Notes: generated by a model from the letters alone, not told the origin. A stretch of DNA of 64,000 nt from Paenibacillus hemerocallicola (GCF_006265175.1 NZ_VDCQ01000011.1:113408-177407); one strand, 5' to 3'. Positions 25,802 through 35,899 are shown, counted from the stretch's first letter. Numbers and translations: made by a program.

Positions 25802-26842
25802 TTATCGGTCGACGATGCCGGGGTTGGCGGACATGACCGCTTCGGCGGTTTCCAGCAGCCCGGGCAGAAATCGGAGGCTTTCTTCCGCGCGTATCAGGAT
25901 ATCGCTTGCGGAACGGATTCCCAGATCGGCGATGACGGCGTCGAAGGCCGGAGCGAAGGCGGGCTGCAATTCCGGGGCGTCCGCGGTCAATATTTTGTGG
26001 CAGCGGGCGAAGGTAGCGACGATCCAGAACATTGCTTCGCGGTGGAAGCCGGTATGGATGAGTTCGCGACTGCCTTCGATGGCAATCGGGCGTGCCGCCG
26101 GGGTGATGTCCGAGCTGAAGAAGAAGGGGGTCCTCGCATTGGCTGCCGCGGTGTCGAATAACAGGGCGAGTTCGTCGAGATGATGCTCGACGCACGGAGG
26201 AGTCATAGTGTCGCAGCCGAGCAAATGCAGCAGCTTCGGATAAAAGTCGGCGTGTCCGTGCCCCTGAAGCGCTTCGCGAGCGGCAATGTACCGGAGCCGA
26301 ATCGTGGGGTTGCGGAGCGCCGCGACCAGGATGACGTGCGCGGATACGCCGGTCGGGAACAGCCATGCCGTGACCTGGTCGCATAGCGGCGCGGAGCTGT
26401 CGATGGAGCGCAGACCATTCGAAATTTTTTGCAGGGCGTTCTCGCATCGGCGGCGTACCCAGACTTTTTCGGCAAAGTGTCGAGAAACATGTATTTGCAT
26501 GCCGCGCAGTTGTCCGGTAGGGTCCGCGAAGATCGTATCCTCGCGGAAGCTTCCGGCCAAATGATAGGACGTCAAAACTTCCTCCTTCGAGGCGAGTTGA
26601 CTCCAGCTTGCGTTCGTGACCTCCAACAAAGTATCGCGGTACACGAACTTCCCGAGCTTGAGCGGGAGCTCGGCCCGTTCGTTGACGACAACGAGATCGA
26701 GATCGGAGGCCACGGGCATCTCCGCGTCATCGGGCTTCCCCACCGTGGAGCCGCTGAAATACGCCCCCATGAATCCTTCCTCCCGGCTGGCATACCGTTC
26801 GACCCACTCGAAAGCCGCCATTCGTGCAGACCCGATTTTCAT
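25802..26842 (-). CDS. Nucleotidyltransferase-fold protein
   Basis: The N-terminal domain has the nucleotidyltransferase motif GSTVG followed by DLDLVVV, which supplies the glycine-serine loop and two metal-binding aspartates. The rest is helical, with total length 346 residues. This layout fits kanamycin-nucleotidyltransferase-like proteins, but the substrate is unknown. The start is ATG at 26842, 7 bases after AAAGGAGG; the longer reading from 26863 begins upstream of that site. The gene is divergent from the GntR-type regulator gene at 27030. Confidence 0.75.
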   Translation of the reverse strand: MKIGSARMAAFEWVERYASREEGFMGAYFSGSTVGKPDDAEMPVASDLDLVVVNERAELPLKLGKFVYRDTLLEVTNASWSQLASKEEVLTSYHLAGSFREDTIFADPTGQLRGMQIHVSRHFAEKVWVRRRCENALQKISNGLRSIDSSAPLCDQVTAWLFPTGVSAHVILVAALRNPTIRLRYIAAREALQGHGHADFYPKLLHLLGCDTMTPPCVEHHLDELALLFDTAAANARTPFFFSSDITPAARPIAIEGSRELIHTGFHREAMFWIVATFARCHKILTADAPELQPAFAPAFDAVIADLGIRSASDILIRAEESLRFLPGLLETAEAVMSANPGIVDR

Positions 26843-26947
26843 GAGTAATCCTCCTTTGTACAAACTATTTATCGCCGACCGATGTCCGTTCGCGCTCCCA
26901 TCGGATAACCCTTATTATAGTTTATCTCGGAAATAATGGCAGCAGTC

Positions 26948-26976
26948 TTGTCGACAACACCGGTTTTCGGTATCCT
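26948..26976 (+). promoter_or_regulatory. Candidate promoter with palindrome over the -35 box
   Basis: TTGTCG at 26948-26953 and TATCCT at 26971-26976 are 17 bases apart. TTGTCGACAA at 26948-26957 is a perfect 10-bp palindrome covering the -35 box, a place where the GntR-type product could repress its own gene. Confidence 0.4.
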
Positions 26977-27029
26977 TATAGCAGCAGGCGGGTTCGCGGC
27001 AATTCGCAAACATGAGGCGAGGTAGCGCA

Positions 27030-28427
27030 ATGCACAAAAAAGTGGTTCGGAAAAACTCTCAATTCCGCGTAGACGAAATGGTCAATGCGCTTCGGCGCGA
27101 AATCGGGACGGGCGAGCTGGGCGTCGGCACTCATCTGCCTTCGGAAAGCGATCTGGAGAAGCGGTTCAAGCTCGGCAACAATTCGGTACGCAAAGGGCTC
27201 GAGCAGCTGGTGGAGGAAGGGTTGATCCAGAAAATCCCCCGCGTAGGGAATCGGGTGATCGGGGTTCCGTCTGCGGAGCATACGGTCATCAAGCTCGGCA
27301 TATACAATACGACCGACCGCGAGACCGAGCTGTCCGGTCTGCTCGAGACGTTCCACGCTCGGCATCCGAATATCCGGGTGCAAACCGTCATGATTCCGAC
27401 CAACGCGTATACCGGGTTCATACAGCAGCATATGGCGGAGGGCTCGCTGGACGCGGCTTTTATCAACAATAACACGTATCGGCAATTTAGCGGGAGCATG
27501 AAGACGGAGCTGCTGGAGCCGCTGAAATCGGTTCCCGACTATTATCCGTTTACGACCGAGCCGTTTCGGATGGACGGGCAGCTGCTCGTCCGGCCGCTTA
27601 TATTCTCGCCCCTCATTCTGTGCTACAACCGGGACCATATGCGGGAGCAGAACATTCCGGAGCCGGCGGAGGGCTGGACATGGGACGATTTGATCGGACT
27701 TGCGGGCAAGCTGTCCGTCGAGAACGAGCGGTTCGGGTTCTGCTTCCATTTGCTGTCCCGCAACCGCTGGCCGGTCTTTTTGCTGCAGAGCGGCATCGAT
27801 TTTACGCCGGACGAGCAAGGCCTCTTTCATTTGCCGGAGGATAGGCTGACCGAATGCTTGTCGGTATGCCGGGAACTGATAGGACAGCCGAACGTATTTC
27901 CGACGATGCTGTCGGGGCTGGACGGTACGACCGTGGAATGGTTTATGGACGGTAAAGTTTCGATGATCATGACGACCTATTTTGCGTTGAACCAGCTGAA
28001 GCGGGCCGGTTTCGCGTACGATTTGGCTCCGCTGCCCACGGTCCGCGAAAACCGCAATTTGCTCAACATTATCGGACTGATCGTCAATCGGAAGTCGCGG
28101 AACAAAGAAGCCGCCGCGCTGTTGGCCGATTTCCTGGGTTCGTACGAAGCGCAGCTCGCCATACGCAGGCAAACGCTGAGCATACCCGCACATAGAGAGG
28201 CGGCCGAATGGCAAGGGGAGGCGGCCGTTCCGCAGCCTTCCCATTTCCGGATGTTCCGGGAGATGATCCCGTCATTCCGGTTAATCGAGCATTTGCCACT
28301 CGACAGCCGGGAGCTGCTCGCGCTGCAGAAGGAGCTGGAGCTCTATTTGACCGGATTGCAGGACGGCACGACCATGTGCAGGCGAATGGAGCAAGCTTTG
28401 TATGAAACGAATCGCATAGGCTCATAA
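27030..28427 (+). CDS. GntR-type HTH fused to a solute-binding-protein domain
   Basis: This 465-residue cytoplasmic regulator starts with a GntR winged helix (residues about 10-75, with LPSESDLEKRF and SVRKGLEQLVEEGLI). It continues with a family-1 solute-binding fold of about 375 residues, recognisable from LETFHARHPNIRVQT, ILCYNRDHMREQNIPEP and WTWDDLIGLAGKL. There is no signal peptide. The binding fold must therefore act as an internal sugar sensor. ATG 27030 is 7 bases after AGGCGAGG; ATG 27012 has no site. A terminator follows. The next genes encode a binding lipoprotein and a large secreted protein, which are likely targets. Confidence 0.85.
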   Translation: MHKKVVRKNSQFRVDEMVNALRREIGTGELGVGTHLPSESDLEKRFKLGNNSVRKGLEQLVEEGLIQKIPRVGNRVIGVPSAEHTVIKLGIYNTTDRETELSGLLETFHARHPNIRVQTVMIPTNAYTGFIQQHMAEGSLDAAFINNNTYRQFSGSMKTELLEPLKSVPDYYPFTTEPFRMDGQLLVRPLIFSPLILCYNRDHMREQNIPEPAEGWTWDDLIGLAGKLSVENERFGFCFHLLSRNRWPVFLLQSGIDFTPDEQGLFHLPEDRLTECLSVCRELIGQPNVFPTMLSGLDGTTVEWFMDGKVSMIMTTYFALNQLKRAGFAYDLAPLPTVRENRNLLNIIGLIVNRKSRNKEAAALLADFLGSYEAQLAIRRQTLSIPAHREAAEWQGEAAVPQPSHFRMFREMIPSFRLIEHLPLDSRELLALQKELELYLTGLQDGTTMCRRMEQALYETNRIGS

Positions 28428-28446
28428 CGTTGGCAACGTCCGTTAG

Positions 28447-28486
28447 GCCGGTATTCGGGGAGTGATTTCCCGGATGCCGGCTTTTT
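28447..28486 (+). terminator. Terminator after the GntR-type regulator
   Basis: GCCGGTATTCGGG at 28447-28459 pairs with CCCGGATGCCGGC at 28469-28481 (G-T pairs at two places), followed by TTTTT. Confidence 0.85.
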
Positions 28487-28749
28487 CCATTTGTCCTCGA
28501 AAATTTTAAGACAATTTAAAGACGACAAAAATCGAGTCCAAGTAGATTGACTGCGCTTTCAAAAAGGCGTATGTTGAATATAGGGTTAGTATAGGGTTAA
28601 CGGCGATGCTGACCCTCGAGCAAGCGAGGTTTCGGCAAAGGAGGATAGGGGCCCGTTGAACGGGCGTTTCGGGTGGAGGACACCGATGTAACGTGGAGAG
28701 GGAGAAGCTGGACGGTATGAAGAAACAATCATTAGGGGGAGACGGGAAT
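28487..28749 (+). promoter_or_regulatory. Promoter region with two direct repeats
   Basis: TTGACT at 28547-28552 and TATGTT at 28570-28575 are 17 bases apart and form a plausible sigma-A promoter. Just downstream, TATAGGGTTA occurs at 28579-28588 and again at 28590-28599, an 11-base period that puts both copies on one face of the helix over the start point. It may be the site of a repressor such as the GntR-type protein. Confidence 0.45.
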
Positions 28750-30066
28750 ATGAAGACAAGGATGAAGATCGGTCTGGCGTCGTCGATGGCAGTGCTGCTG
28801 CTCGCGACCGCTTGCGGCGGCGCGAAGAAGGATGGAGCGGCCGAAGGCGGCGCACAGGTTGCGGAGAAGCCGAAAGAGCCGTATACGATGAAGATTTTGG
28901 CCGCCGGGGTGAAGGCGGAGGAGTTCGACGAACGTTTCCGCGAGATGCTGAAGAAAAAATTTCCGCACATTACCGTGGAATATTTTGCGGGTGGCAAAGG
29001 CTCTACGATCAACGACCTGATCGCATCGGGCAACACGCCGGACCTGATCCGGACCGATGTGCCCACGCTCGTGAGCGGCTATATCGATCTGGGCTTGGGC
29101 TACGATTTGAACGAATTCGTCAAGAAGGCGAAGTACGACGTGAACCGGTTCAACAAAGTGTTTATCGACGAAATTCTTGATGTAGGTCGGACCGGGGCGC
29201 TGTACGGCTTGCCGGTTCCGCCCTATTTTCCGCAGGCGCTGTATTACAACAAGGACTTGTTCGACAAATTCGGGGTTGCGTATCCGAAGAACGGCATGAC
29301 ATGGGATGAACTGTACGACCTGGCCAAGAAAATGACCCGGGTGGACGGCGGCACCGTATACCGCGGCTTCAGCTCGCATCCGACCAATTTGCTGCGCGAC
29401 AATCCTTACTCGCTGCCGATTCTCGATCCGAAAGAGGATAAGCTGGCCGATCCGGCTCGATGGACGGTGTTGTTCAACAATTTGAAGCGTTTCTACGAAA
29501 TCCCGAACAATACGATCGAGAGTACGGCCGCGCTCGACAGTCAAGCGTTCGCCAAAGGGAACGTCGCCATGATGACGAACCAGCACAGCGTCTATCTGGT
29601 GCTGCCGCCCGAATTGAACTGGGATCTTGTGTCGTATCCGATTATGGAAGGCGCGCCGAAGCTGATGCCGCAGCGGGGACCGGCCTACTGGTCGATCACG
29701 AGCACGAGCAAGCATAAGGAAGACGCCTTCGAGATGATCATGGCGATGCTGTCCGACGAGGTGCAGATGGAGGACTCCAAGAAAGGGATCACGACGACGC
29801 TGAGCAACACGGAGATCCAGAAGGCGCTGGGCAAAGGACATCCGGTATACGGCAAAAAGAATATGGAAGCGATCAACGTATATCCGCCTATCCCTTATAC
29901 GCAGAAACGCCAAGCCGGGCTGACCGATATTCCGGGCGTAACGCAGCAAAACCTGCTTAGCCAAAGCTTCATGGATGTCGCCCAAGGCAAGACGGACGTC
30001 AACTCCGCGCTGCGCGATCTGGACGAGAAGCTGAAGGCGGAAGTCGCCAAGCAGAAGGCCAAATAA
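28750..30066 (+). CDS. Extracellular solute-binding lipoprotein without adjacent permeases
   Basis: This 438-residue lipoprotein has lipobox ATAC with C22 and a family-1 binding fold (LYYNKDLFDKFGVAYPKNG, MTWDELYDLAKKM). I chose ATG 28750, 8 bases after AGGGGGAG; an in-frame ATG at 28693 lacks a site at the right distance. No permease or ATPase gene adjoins it, so it may use permeases elsewhere or act in sensing. It probably shares a promoter with the large protein gene that starts 115 bases downstream. A GGACGGT/ACCGTCC hairpin at 30119-30149 between them could stabilise the upstream message. Confidence 0.9.
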   Translation: MKTRMKIGLASSMAVLLLATACGGAKKDGAAEGGAQVAEKPKEPYTMKILAAGVKAEEFDERFREMLKKKFPHITVEYFAGGKGSTINDLIASGNTPDLIRTDVPTLVSGYIDLGLGYDLNEFVKKAKYDVNRFNKVFIDEILDVGRTGALYGLPVPPYFPQALYYNKDLFDKFGVAYPKNGMTWDELYDLAKKMTRVDGGTVYRGFSSHPTNLLRDNPYSLPILDPKEDKLADPARWTVLFNNLKRFYEIPNNTIESTAALDSQAFAKGNVAMMTNQHSVYLVLPPELNWDLVSYPIMEGAPKLMPQRGPAYWSITSTSKHKEDAFEMIMAMLSDEVQMEDSKKGITTTLSNTEIQKALGKGHPVYGKKNMEAINVYPPIPYTQKRQAGLTDIPGVTQQNLLSQSFMDVAQGKTDVNSALRDLDEKLKAEVAKQKAK

Positions 30067-30181
30067 GTGCAGCCGATGCGAAAAGAACGCAGCGGACAAT
30101 GAAGGGAGCAATGGAGGAGGACGGTCAGGTCTTCGCGGACGCACCGTCCCCCCCGTGTCCATAGATGAATGGGAGGGATGA

Positions 30182-33100
30182 ATGATGAGGTTCAAGCTAT
30201 GGAGCTATTCGGTTCGATTGATGCTGGTGTTGAGCCTGTTGACCGCAGCCGCCTTGGCGGGCCCGCTAACTGCCGGCGCTCAGACGGAAGGGCCGAATTT
30301 GCTGGCCAATCCGGGCTTCGAATTGCCGCCGGAGGAGACGCAGGCTATACCGGGGTGGAATTTGCGATCTAGCGCGTCCGGGATCGTCATGGAGGTTACG
30401 GACAGCGTGAGCTATGAAGGAAGCAACAGCATGAGGGTCGTGGACAATTCCACGGCTACCGCCGTCGTCGCTTACAGCGATCCGGTCGAAGTATCCGCCG
30501 GGGACACGCTGAAGCTCAGGTTCAAGGCTACGAACACGACCGGAACGGTGTACGTGGGAATCCGGACGTACAAACAGGCCGGAGACGACGTGGTCAACAA
30601 TGCTCTGAACAACAAATTCGTGACGCTGTCGGCTTCGACGGCATGGACCGAATTTACGGTGGAATCCACGGTTCCGTCCACCGCGGCTTATGCGCGTGTA
30701 TTGGTGTACTCCCAAAACACAGGAAAGGGATCGACTTTCGTGGACGATTTCCATTTGAGCATTGCCGACCTTAGCACGATACCTCATGAGTTGACCAACC
30801 TCGGACCGTTTATCCACAACATCGACATTTCCCGGGCCGTATTTTACAAGGAGCCGACAGGCAGAACGCTCGCTTACGCCACGTTGTCGGGCATTCCGTC
30901 CAAGCTGCTCGTGATCGACGTGGATGCGGAAACGGTGCTCAAGCAAATAACCGTCGAAGACACGGTGAACGGAACGTACTATAAGGGCGAGCATCTGAGA
31001 GGACTTGTCGTACAACCGGATGGTACCGTTTACATGGCCGGAACGCCGACGAATTTGTTCAAATACGTTCCCGGCGAGGATCAGGTGCATTATGTGAGGA
31101 AATTGCCCGGCGCCGCCGTATACGACTTGAAAAACGGACCGGCCGGAATTATTTTTGGCGGTACATACAACAAGAACGAAGGGTTCGAATACAATACGGC
31201 TACCGGCGACTATGTCAGTCTGGGCAAAGCGACGGCCGACGAGTTCTACCTGTACTCGGTCGCTTACGACGCGCTGAGAAACGACTATTATTTCGGAATA
31301 GGCTCCCATGCCCATCTGATCCGCTACGATCGGGATACGGGCACGAAGACGGAGATCGCGCTGCCGTCCCAGTACGGCTCGGCCCAGTTCGTGTGGGACA
31401 TGAGCGTCGTCGAAGACAAGCTGTTCATGCGCCTTTCTCCGGGAGCGACGCTGGCGATGGATCTGGCTACTGGCACGTTCGACACCACGAGCACGCCGGT
31501 TACTTCCAGACTGATCTCGCCTCTTTCTCCGGATGACGACAAAGTGTACTATACCTCTTATTCCGAGCTCGGCCATTACGATTTCAGCACGAAGCAATAT
31601 ACCGGCCTCGGTATCGATACGGGAGTCGATGCAAACGGATTCGCATTCGCGCAGCTTACGACGCCGGGCTTCCCGGGCAATTCGCTGGTCGCGATTACGG
31701 AAGGGAAAATATTCAAGTACAATCCGGCGACGGGCGCGACGCGGTCGGTGCTGATCCCGATCGATGGCGAGCCGAGCGGCTTGCATTCGGTAGCCAAAGG
31801 GAACGACGGACTTATCCATGCTAGCGCATTCGTGGTCGGCGGCAATGCGATGTACGATCCCGTAACCGGAGATCGTCGGGAATATTCCAAGCAATCCGTG
31901 GGCATCGAGCAGACGGTGCCGGGCAATCAGACTGACCGTATCTACAGCTACAAGGACAAAATTTATTACGTGACCTATACCGGGATGAGGGTATACGAAT
32001 ATGACCAGTCACTGCCATGGGACAGGCAATCGGCGACTCAGCCAAACCCGAAATTTTTGTTTACCGCGTCGGATATCGGCCATCAGGATCGCGGTTTGGC
32101 CGGGACGGTCATGCCGGAGGAAGGCAAGCTCGTCATCGGTACGGTGCCGAAGTACGGCTTCCTCGGCGGCGCGCTCGTCATCTACGATCTGGAGACGAGC
32201 GAACGCGAGGTGTACTGGAACGTAGTCGATCAGCAGAGCGTGACGGCGGTCACATACAAGGACGGACTCGTCTATGGAGGCTCCAATATTTGGGGCGGCC
32301 TCGGCATCAATCCGACGGAGACGGAGGCGAAGCTGTTCATCTGGGACGTGGCCAACAAGGAGAAAGTATTCGAGACGGTTCCCGTACCGGGCAAGAAAGG
32401 CATTACCGAGCTGATGGTAGGACCGGACGGCAACATTTGGGGCTCGGCGGAAGGCGATCTGTTCATCTTCGATCCGGTTACGCGTGAAGTCGTCTTAAGG
32501 AAAAATCTCGTCTCGCGTTCGTACAGCAGCGCGGTATGGCGCGATACCCAGTTCGAGATCGGCACGGACGGCAAAGTGTACGGGACACAGGCGAACCAGT
32601 TTTTCCGGATCGACGCCGTCACCAAGGAAAAGCAAATCATCCGCAATGCGGGCAAAAACAATCGGCTGGCGCAGGACGACTTCGGCTACTTTTATTTGAC
32701 CGAGGAAGCGGATCTGCTGAAGATCGAAATTCCGGGCTTGATCGCCCAACCGTTGGGAGCGAGCCTTGACGTCTCGTCGACAACTTTGGCCGAGAACGAG
32801 ACGGCCGACGTCTCGATCACCGGGCTGCTCGATAAAGGACGCTCGATTCAAAAGCTGGAGAGAAGAGATCCGCAATGGTTCGTGAGCAATTCCTCGGTAG
32901 TCGACGTGGTATATGGCAAAGTCGTGGCCAAAAACGCCGGCACCGCCGATGTGTGGGCACAAATCGAGATGGACGGGACTGCGGTAGAGACGAATCATGT
33001 TACGGTCACCGTTACGCCGAGCATAAGTCAAGTTACATTATCCGTATACCGACCGACACTATATGCAGGCCAATCCTCCACGGTCAATTTGAGCGTGTAT

Positions 33101-33883
33101 GCGAGCGACGGTTCGCCGGTCGATATGTCGGAAGCAGTCGTGACTTTCGGCTCGAGCAATTCGTCGGCGGTTGCCGTGAACCAGCAAGGCGGCATTACCG
33201 CGGTGGGGGCGGGCACCTCTCTCCTGACCGCGAACGTGACGATGGACGGCAAATCGGTACAATCCAATCCCGTACCCGTCACTGTGAAGCAGACGCTCGC
33301 GAACGGGGCTCCAGGCCAGCCGGTGCTGTCGGCTGACAACGGACACGCGAACGGACTGCAGGACGGGAATATCAACGTGACGATGAATTTGTGGTGGGGA
33401 AATAACGGTACGGTGTATAAATTGTATGAAAACGGCGCCTTGATCGACACGCAAATGCTGAACGACGCATCGCCCGGCGCCCAGCTGGCAAAGTCGGCGA
33501 TCGAAGGGAAACCGAACGGAACCTACACCTATACTTGCGAGCTGATCAACGCTTTCGGCACGACGAAGTGCGGACCGTTGGTCGTAAACGTGACGAACGC
33601 CTCTCCCGGCAAGCCGGTATTGTCTCATGATAACTGGGACGGCGACGGCAGCTACAAAGTGTCCATGAACATGTGGTGGGGGACGAACGCGACCGAATAC
33701 CGCTTGTACGAGAACGGGAAGTTGATCGACAAGCGGAGCCTGACGGCGGCATCGCCTAATGCGCAAGCCGCGACGACGACGATCGCGGGCAAGGCGTCAG
33801 GCGGGTACGAGTACCGAGCCGAGCTGGCGAACGCCGCAGGCGTCACGTCGAGCGAGACCGTCCGGATTCAAGTTGCGAAGTAA
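30182..33883 (+). CDS. Secreted 1233-residue protein: carbohydrate-binding, beta-propeller, Ig-like and ChiA-N-like domains
   Basis: A signal peptide spans about residues 1-34. A carbohydrate-binding-like module beginning with [11 protein letters not shown] covers about 37-195. A long repetitive beta-propeller region (repeats of [10 protein letters not shown] and [19 protein letters not shown] types) covers about 200-860. Bacterial Ig-like modules with [19 protein letters not shown] follow to about 1040. Two copies of a chitinase-A N-terminal-like module close the protein, at about 1050-1140 and 1145-1232, each with NxWWGxNxTxYxLYENGxLID. No catalytic domain is evident. ATG 30185 has better spacing from GGGAGGG than ATG 30182. 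It probably binds polysaccharide at the surface. Confidence 0.8.
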   Translation: MMRFKLWSYSVRLMLVLSLLTAAALAGPLTAGAQTEGPNLLANPGFELPPEETQAIPGWNLRSSASGIVMEVTDSVSYEGSNSMRVVDNSTATAVVAYSDPVEVSAGDTLKLRFKATNTTGTVYVGIRTYKQAGDDVVNNALNNKFVTLSASTAWTEFTVESTVPSTAAYARVLVYSQNTGKGSTFVDDFHLSIADLSTIPHELTNLGPFIHNIDISRAVFYKEPTGRTLAYATLSGIPSKLLVIDVDAETVLKQITVEDTVNGTYYKGEHLRGLVVQPDGTVYMAGTPTNLFKYVPGEDQVHYVRKLPGAAVYDLKNGPAGIIFGGTYNKNEGFEYNTATGDYVSLGKATADEFYLYSVAYDALRNDYYFGIGSHAHLIRYDRDTGTKTEIALPSQYGSAQFVWDMSVVEDKLFMRLSPGATLAMDLATGTFDTTSTPVTSRLISPLSPDDDKVYYTSYSELGHYDFSTKQYTGLGIDTGVDANGFAFAQLTTPGFPGNSLVAITEGKIFKYNPATGATRSVLIPIDGEPSGLHSVAKGNDGLIHASAFVVGGNAMYDPVTGDRREYSKQSVGIEQTVPGNQTDRIYSYKDKIYYVTYTGMRVYEYDQSLPWDRQSATQPNPKFLFTASDIGHQDRGLAGTVMPEEGKLVIGTVPKYGFLGGALVIYDLETSEREVYWNVVDQQSVTAVTYKDGLVYGGSNIWGGLGINPTETEAKLFIWDVANKEKVFETVPVPGKKGITELMVGPDGNIWGSAEGDLFIFDPVTREVVLRKNLVSRSYSSAVWRDTQFEIGTDGKVYGTQANQFFRIDAVTKEKQIIRNAGKNNRLAQDDFGYFYLTEEADLLKIEIPGLIAQPLGASLDVSSTTLAENETADVSITGLLDKGRSIQKLERRDPQWFVSNSSVVDVVYGKVVAKNAGTADVWAQIEMDGTAVETNHVTVTVTPSISQVTLSVYRPTLYAGQSSTVNLSVYASDGSPVDMSEAVVTFGSSNSSAVAVNQQGGITAVGAGTSLLTANVTMDGKSVQSNPVPVTVKQTLANGAPGQPVLSADNGHANGLQDGNINVTMNLWWGNNGTVYKLYENGALIDTQMLNDASPGAQLAKSAIEGKPNGTYTYTCELINAFGTTKCGPLVVNVTNASPGKPVLSHDNWDGDGSYKVSMNMWWGTNATEYRLYENGKLIDKRSLTAASPNAQAATTTIAGKASGGYEYRAELANAAGVTSSETVRIQVAK

Positions 33884-33932
33884 TTTCCGAGCGTGAGCGT
33901 TGCATCTTCGCACTTCAAATGGCAGTTATAGT

Positions 33933-33959
33933 AAAGGTCGCATCCGATGCGGCCTTTTT
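33933..33959 (+). terminator. Terminator after the 1233-residue protein
   Basis: AAAGGTCGCAT at 33933-33943 pairs with ATGCGGCCTTT at 33947-33957 with a 3-base loop and a T run. Confidence 0.8.
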
Positions 33960-34204
33960 CCGTTTCGTTGCCCCTGCTATGCTTTTACTCCATGCTTGCC
34001 GGAAGCATCGGGAGAAGGAGAGCGGCAATAACGAACGAGTTGACGATAATAGTGGACCAAAATGTTGCTGATTAGGTATAGAGAGACGGACGGATGGTCC
34101 GTTTAATCGAATGATGAAATTCGGTTTCCACTCGAAAATTGGACACACTCGAAAATTGGATGTTGCAAATTTCAAATGAATGTAATACAATGACTCCAAG
34201 ATTG

Positions 34205-34218
34205 TGATTGGTCAATCA
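34205..34218. promoter_or_regulatory. Palindromic operator upstream of the TetR gene
   Basis: TGATTGGTCAATCA is a perfect palindrome with a 2-base centre. A copy with two changes, TAATTGATCAATCA, lies at 34878-34891 before the epimerase-like gene, and both are followed by AATAA. It is the probable binding site of the TetR product. Confidence 0.7.
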
Positions 34219-34248
34219 ATAATAAGATATAGTAGAGGAGTACACGAG

Positions 34249-34770
34249 ATGGCCAAAGGAATTTCATCATCCGCCAGTCGTCGTGCCGATATCGTCTCGG
34301 CCGCAATCGAAGTGTTCGCGGAGATCGGCTATTTCCGGGCCACCACCGCGCAGGTTGCGGAGCGCGCTTCCATTTCCCAGCCTTACGTTTACCGTTTCTT
34401 CACCAAGGAGTCGCTATTGGTGGCGGCATTGGACGTATCGCATCAGCGTATATTGGAAGCTTTTCAACGAGTGGTCGAGTCGGCGGCGCCGGAGCAGCTG
34501 GAGACCGGCTTTATTCGGGCTTATGAGGAGATTATGGGCTCGCATCGCAACGAGATTTTACTTCAAATGCAGGCCCAGACGATTCAAGATGCTTCGATCC
34601 GGAATGCGATGCAGCAGGGAATGAGCCAAATCAAGCAATTCGTTCAACAAGCTTTTGAACGGGCCGGGATCGCCGACGCGGACGCGAGAACATCCGACTT
34701 TCTGGCAAGAGGGATGCTGTGCAACGTGGCGATGGCGATGGATATGCCGGATTTGCTCCTAAAGAGATAA
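34249..34770 (+). CDS. TetR-family transcriptional regulator
   Basis: This 173-residue repressor-type protein has an N-terminal helix-turn-helix at about residues 10-57 (AAIEVFAEIGYFRATTAQVAERA, then SQPYVYRFFTKESLL), followed by a helical ligand domain. ATG 34249 follows AGAGGAG by 8 bases; the in-frame start at 34204 would overlap the operator. The palindrome upstream and its near copy before the next gene indicate autoregulation and control of the epimerase-like gene. Confidence 0.9.
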   Translation: MAKGISSSASRRADIVSAAIEVFAEIGYFRATTAQVAERASISQPYVYRFFTKESLLVAALDVSHQRILEAFQRVVESAAPEQLETGFIRAYEEIMGSHRNEILLQMQAQTIQDASIRNAMQQGMSQIKQFVQQAFERAGIADADARTSDFLARGMLCNVAMAMDMPDLLLKR

Positions 34771-34877
34771 GTTCATAGCCGGGAATAGCGGCTCCCACGA
34801 CGGCGGTCGGCATGTTATTTTGCCCGATTTCGCCGCCGGTTATGACTCGATTGCACACAAATTTTTTTGAGTATTTG

Positions 34878-34891
34878 TAATTGATCAATCA
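34878..34891. promoter_or_regulatory. Second TetR operator copy
   Basis: TAATTGATCAATCA differs at two of 14 positions from the palindrome at 34205-34218, and the flanking AATAA is also kept. It lies 27 bases before the start of the epimerase-like gene. Confidence 0.65.
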
Positions 34892-34918
34892 ATAACAAAA
34901 ATGAGGAGATGGAAAAAC

Positions 34919-35881
34919 ATGAACATGAGAAAAGCGATCGTATTGGGAGCAACTGGCGGCGTAGGATATCCGCTCACGGAGGAATTGGTGAAAAGGGGCA
35001 TCGAAACCGTAGCGTTCGGCCGGTCAACGGGCAAGCTGGAAAGCTTGGCGCGGCAGCTCGGAAATCCGTCCGGCTTGCATCTGGAGACAGGGGACGCCTT
35101 CAACCCGGACCATATCGTCAGAGCGGCCGAAGGGGCTGACGTCATTTTTCACAGCGCCAATATTCCTTATAACGAAATGGAGTCCCGGCTATTGCCGCTC
35201 GGGCAAGCCGTGATGGAAGCCGCCGAGCGGATGGGAGCGAAGGTCGTTGTCGTCGACGGCATTTATCCTTATGGCAGAAAGACCGTCGACAAGGCGACGG
35301 AGGACCATCCGAAACGTCCCCACACCCGCAAAGGGAAGACGCGGTTGGCCTACGAGGAGCTGCTGCTCAGCCCGCGCTGGCGCAAGGCGAAACCGCTCAT
35401 TGCGAGGCTCCCGGACTACTACGGGCCTTCCGCACAAGCGTCCTACCTATCCGTAACGATGGAGGCGATCGCATCGGGCAAGCCGACGGCTTTTATCGGC
35501 AACATGACGATCCCGCGCGAGTACGTCTACTTGCCGGACGCGGCACATATGATTGTGGAAATCGCGATGCGAGACGAATCGTATGGGCAAAACTGGCATA
35601 TTCCCGGTCCGGGCGTCATCTCCGGACACGACTTGGTGCGTATCGCTCAGCAGGCCAGCGGAAAGCGCAAGTCCGTATTCCCGCTCGGACGTCTGGGACT
35701 TTCGCTCATCGGGCTGTTCAATCCGGTGATGAAGGAGGTTGTGGAGATGCTGTACCTTACGGAGGAGCCGTTTGTCCTGAGCGGCGAGAAATATGAACGT
35801 GAAATCGGGCCGATCTCATGGACGTCTCACGAGCAAGCCATCGCGCAAACGATACGCAGCCTGATGGACCGCGGAAAATGA
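34919..35881 (+). CDS. NAD-dependent epimerase/dehydratase-family protein
   Basis: This 320-residue protein is an extended short-chain dehydrogenase/reductase. GATGGVG near the N-terminus is the nucleotide-binding glycine motif, and YPYGRKTVDK contains a YxxxK catalytic pair at about residues 117-121. The substrate is unknown. ATG 34919 follows GAGGAG by 10 bases. The operator copy at 34878 suggests control by the TetR protein. Confidence 0.8.
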   Translation: MNMRKAIVLGATGGVGYPLTEELVKRGIETVAFGRSTGKLESLARQLGNPSGLHLETGDAFNPDHIVRAAEGADVIFHSANIPYNEMESRLLPLGQAVMEAAERMGAKVVVVDGIYPYGRKTVDKATEDHPKRPHTRKGKTRLAYEELLLSPRWRKAKPLIARLPDYYGPSAQASYLSVTMEAIASGKPTAFIGNMTIPREYVYLPDAAHMIVEIAMRDESYGQNWHIPGPGVISGHDLVRIAQQASGKRKSVFPLGRLGLSLIGLFNPVMKEVVEMLYLTEEPFVLSGEKYEREIGPISWTSHEQAIAQTIRSLMDRGK

Positions 35882-35899
35882 ACGGGGGCGAATCTGTTA

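Larger units (their letters stand above)
33884..34248. other. Intergenic region with a terminator and the TetR promoter
   Basis: No gene is supported. A terminator lies at 33933-33959 and an operator-like palindrome at 34205-34218 (listed separately). A tandem CTCGAAAATTGGA occurs at about 34131-34143 and 34148-34160. Promoter boxes cannot be placed firmly. Confidence 0.4.

Noticed and set aside
34204..34248. A longer N-terminus for the TetR protein
   Set aside because: The extra codons would cover the operator palindrome, and the better ribosome binding site is before ATG 34249.
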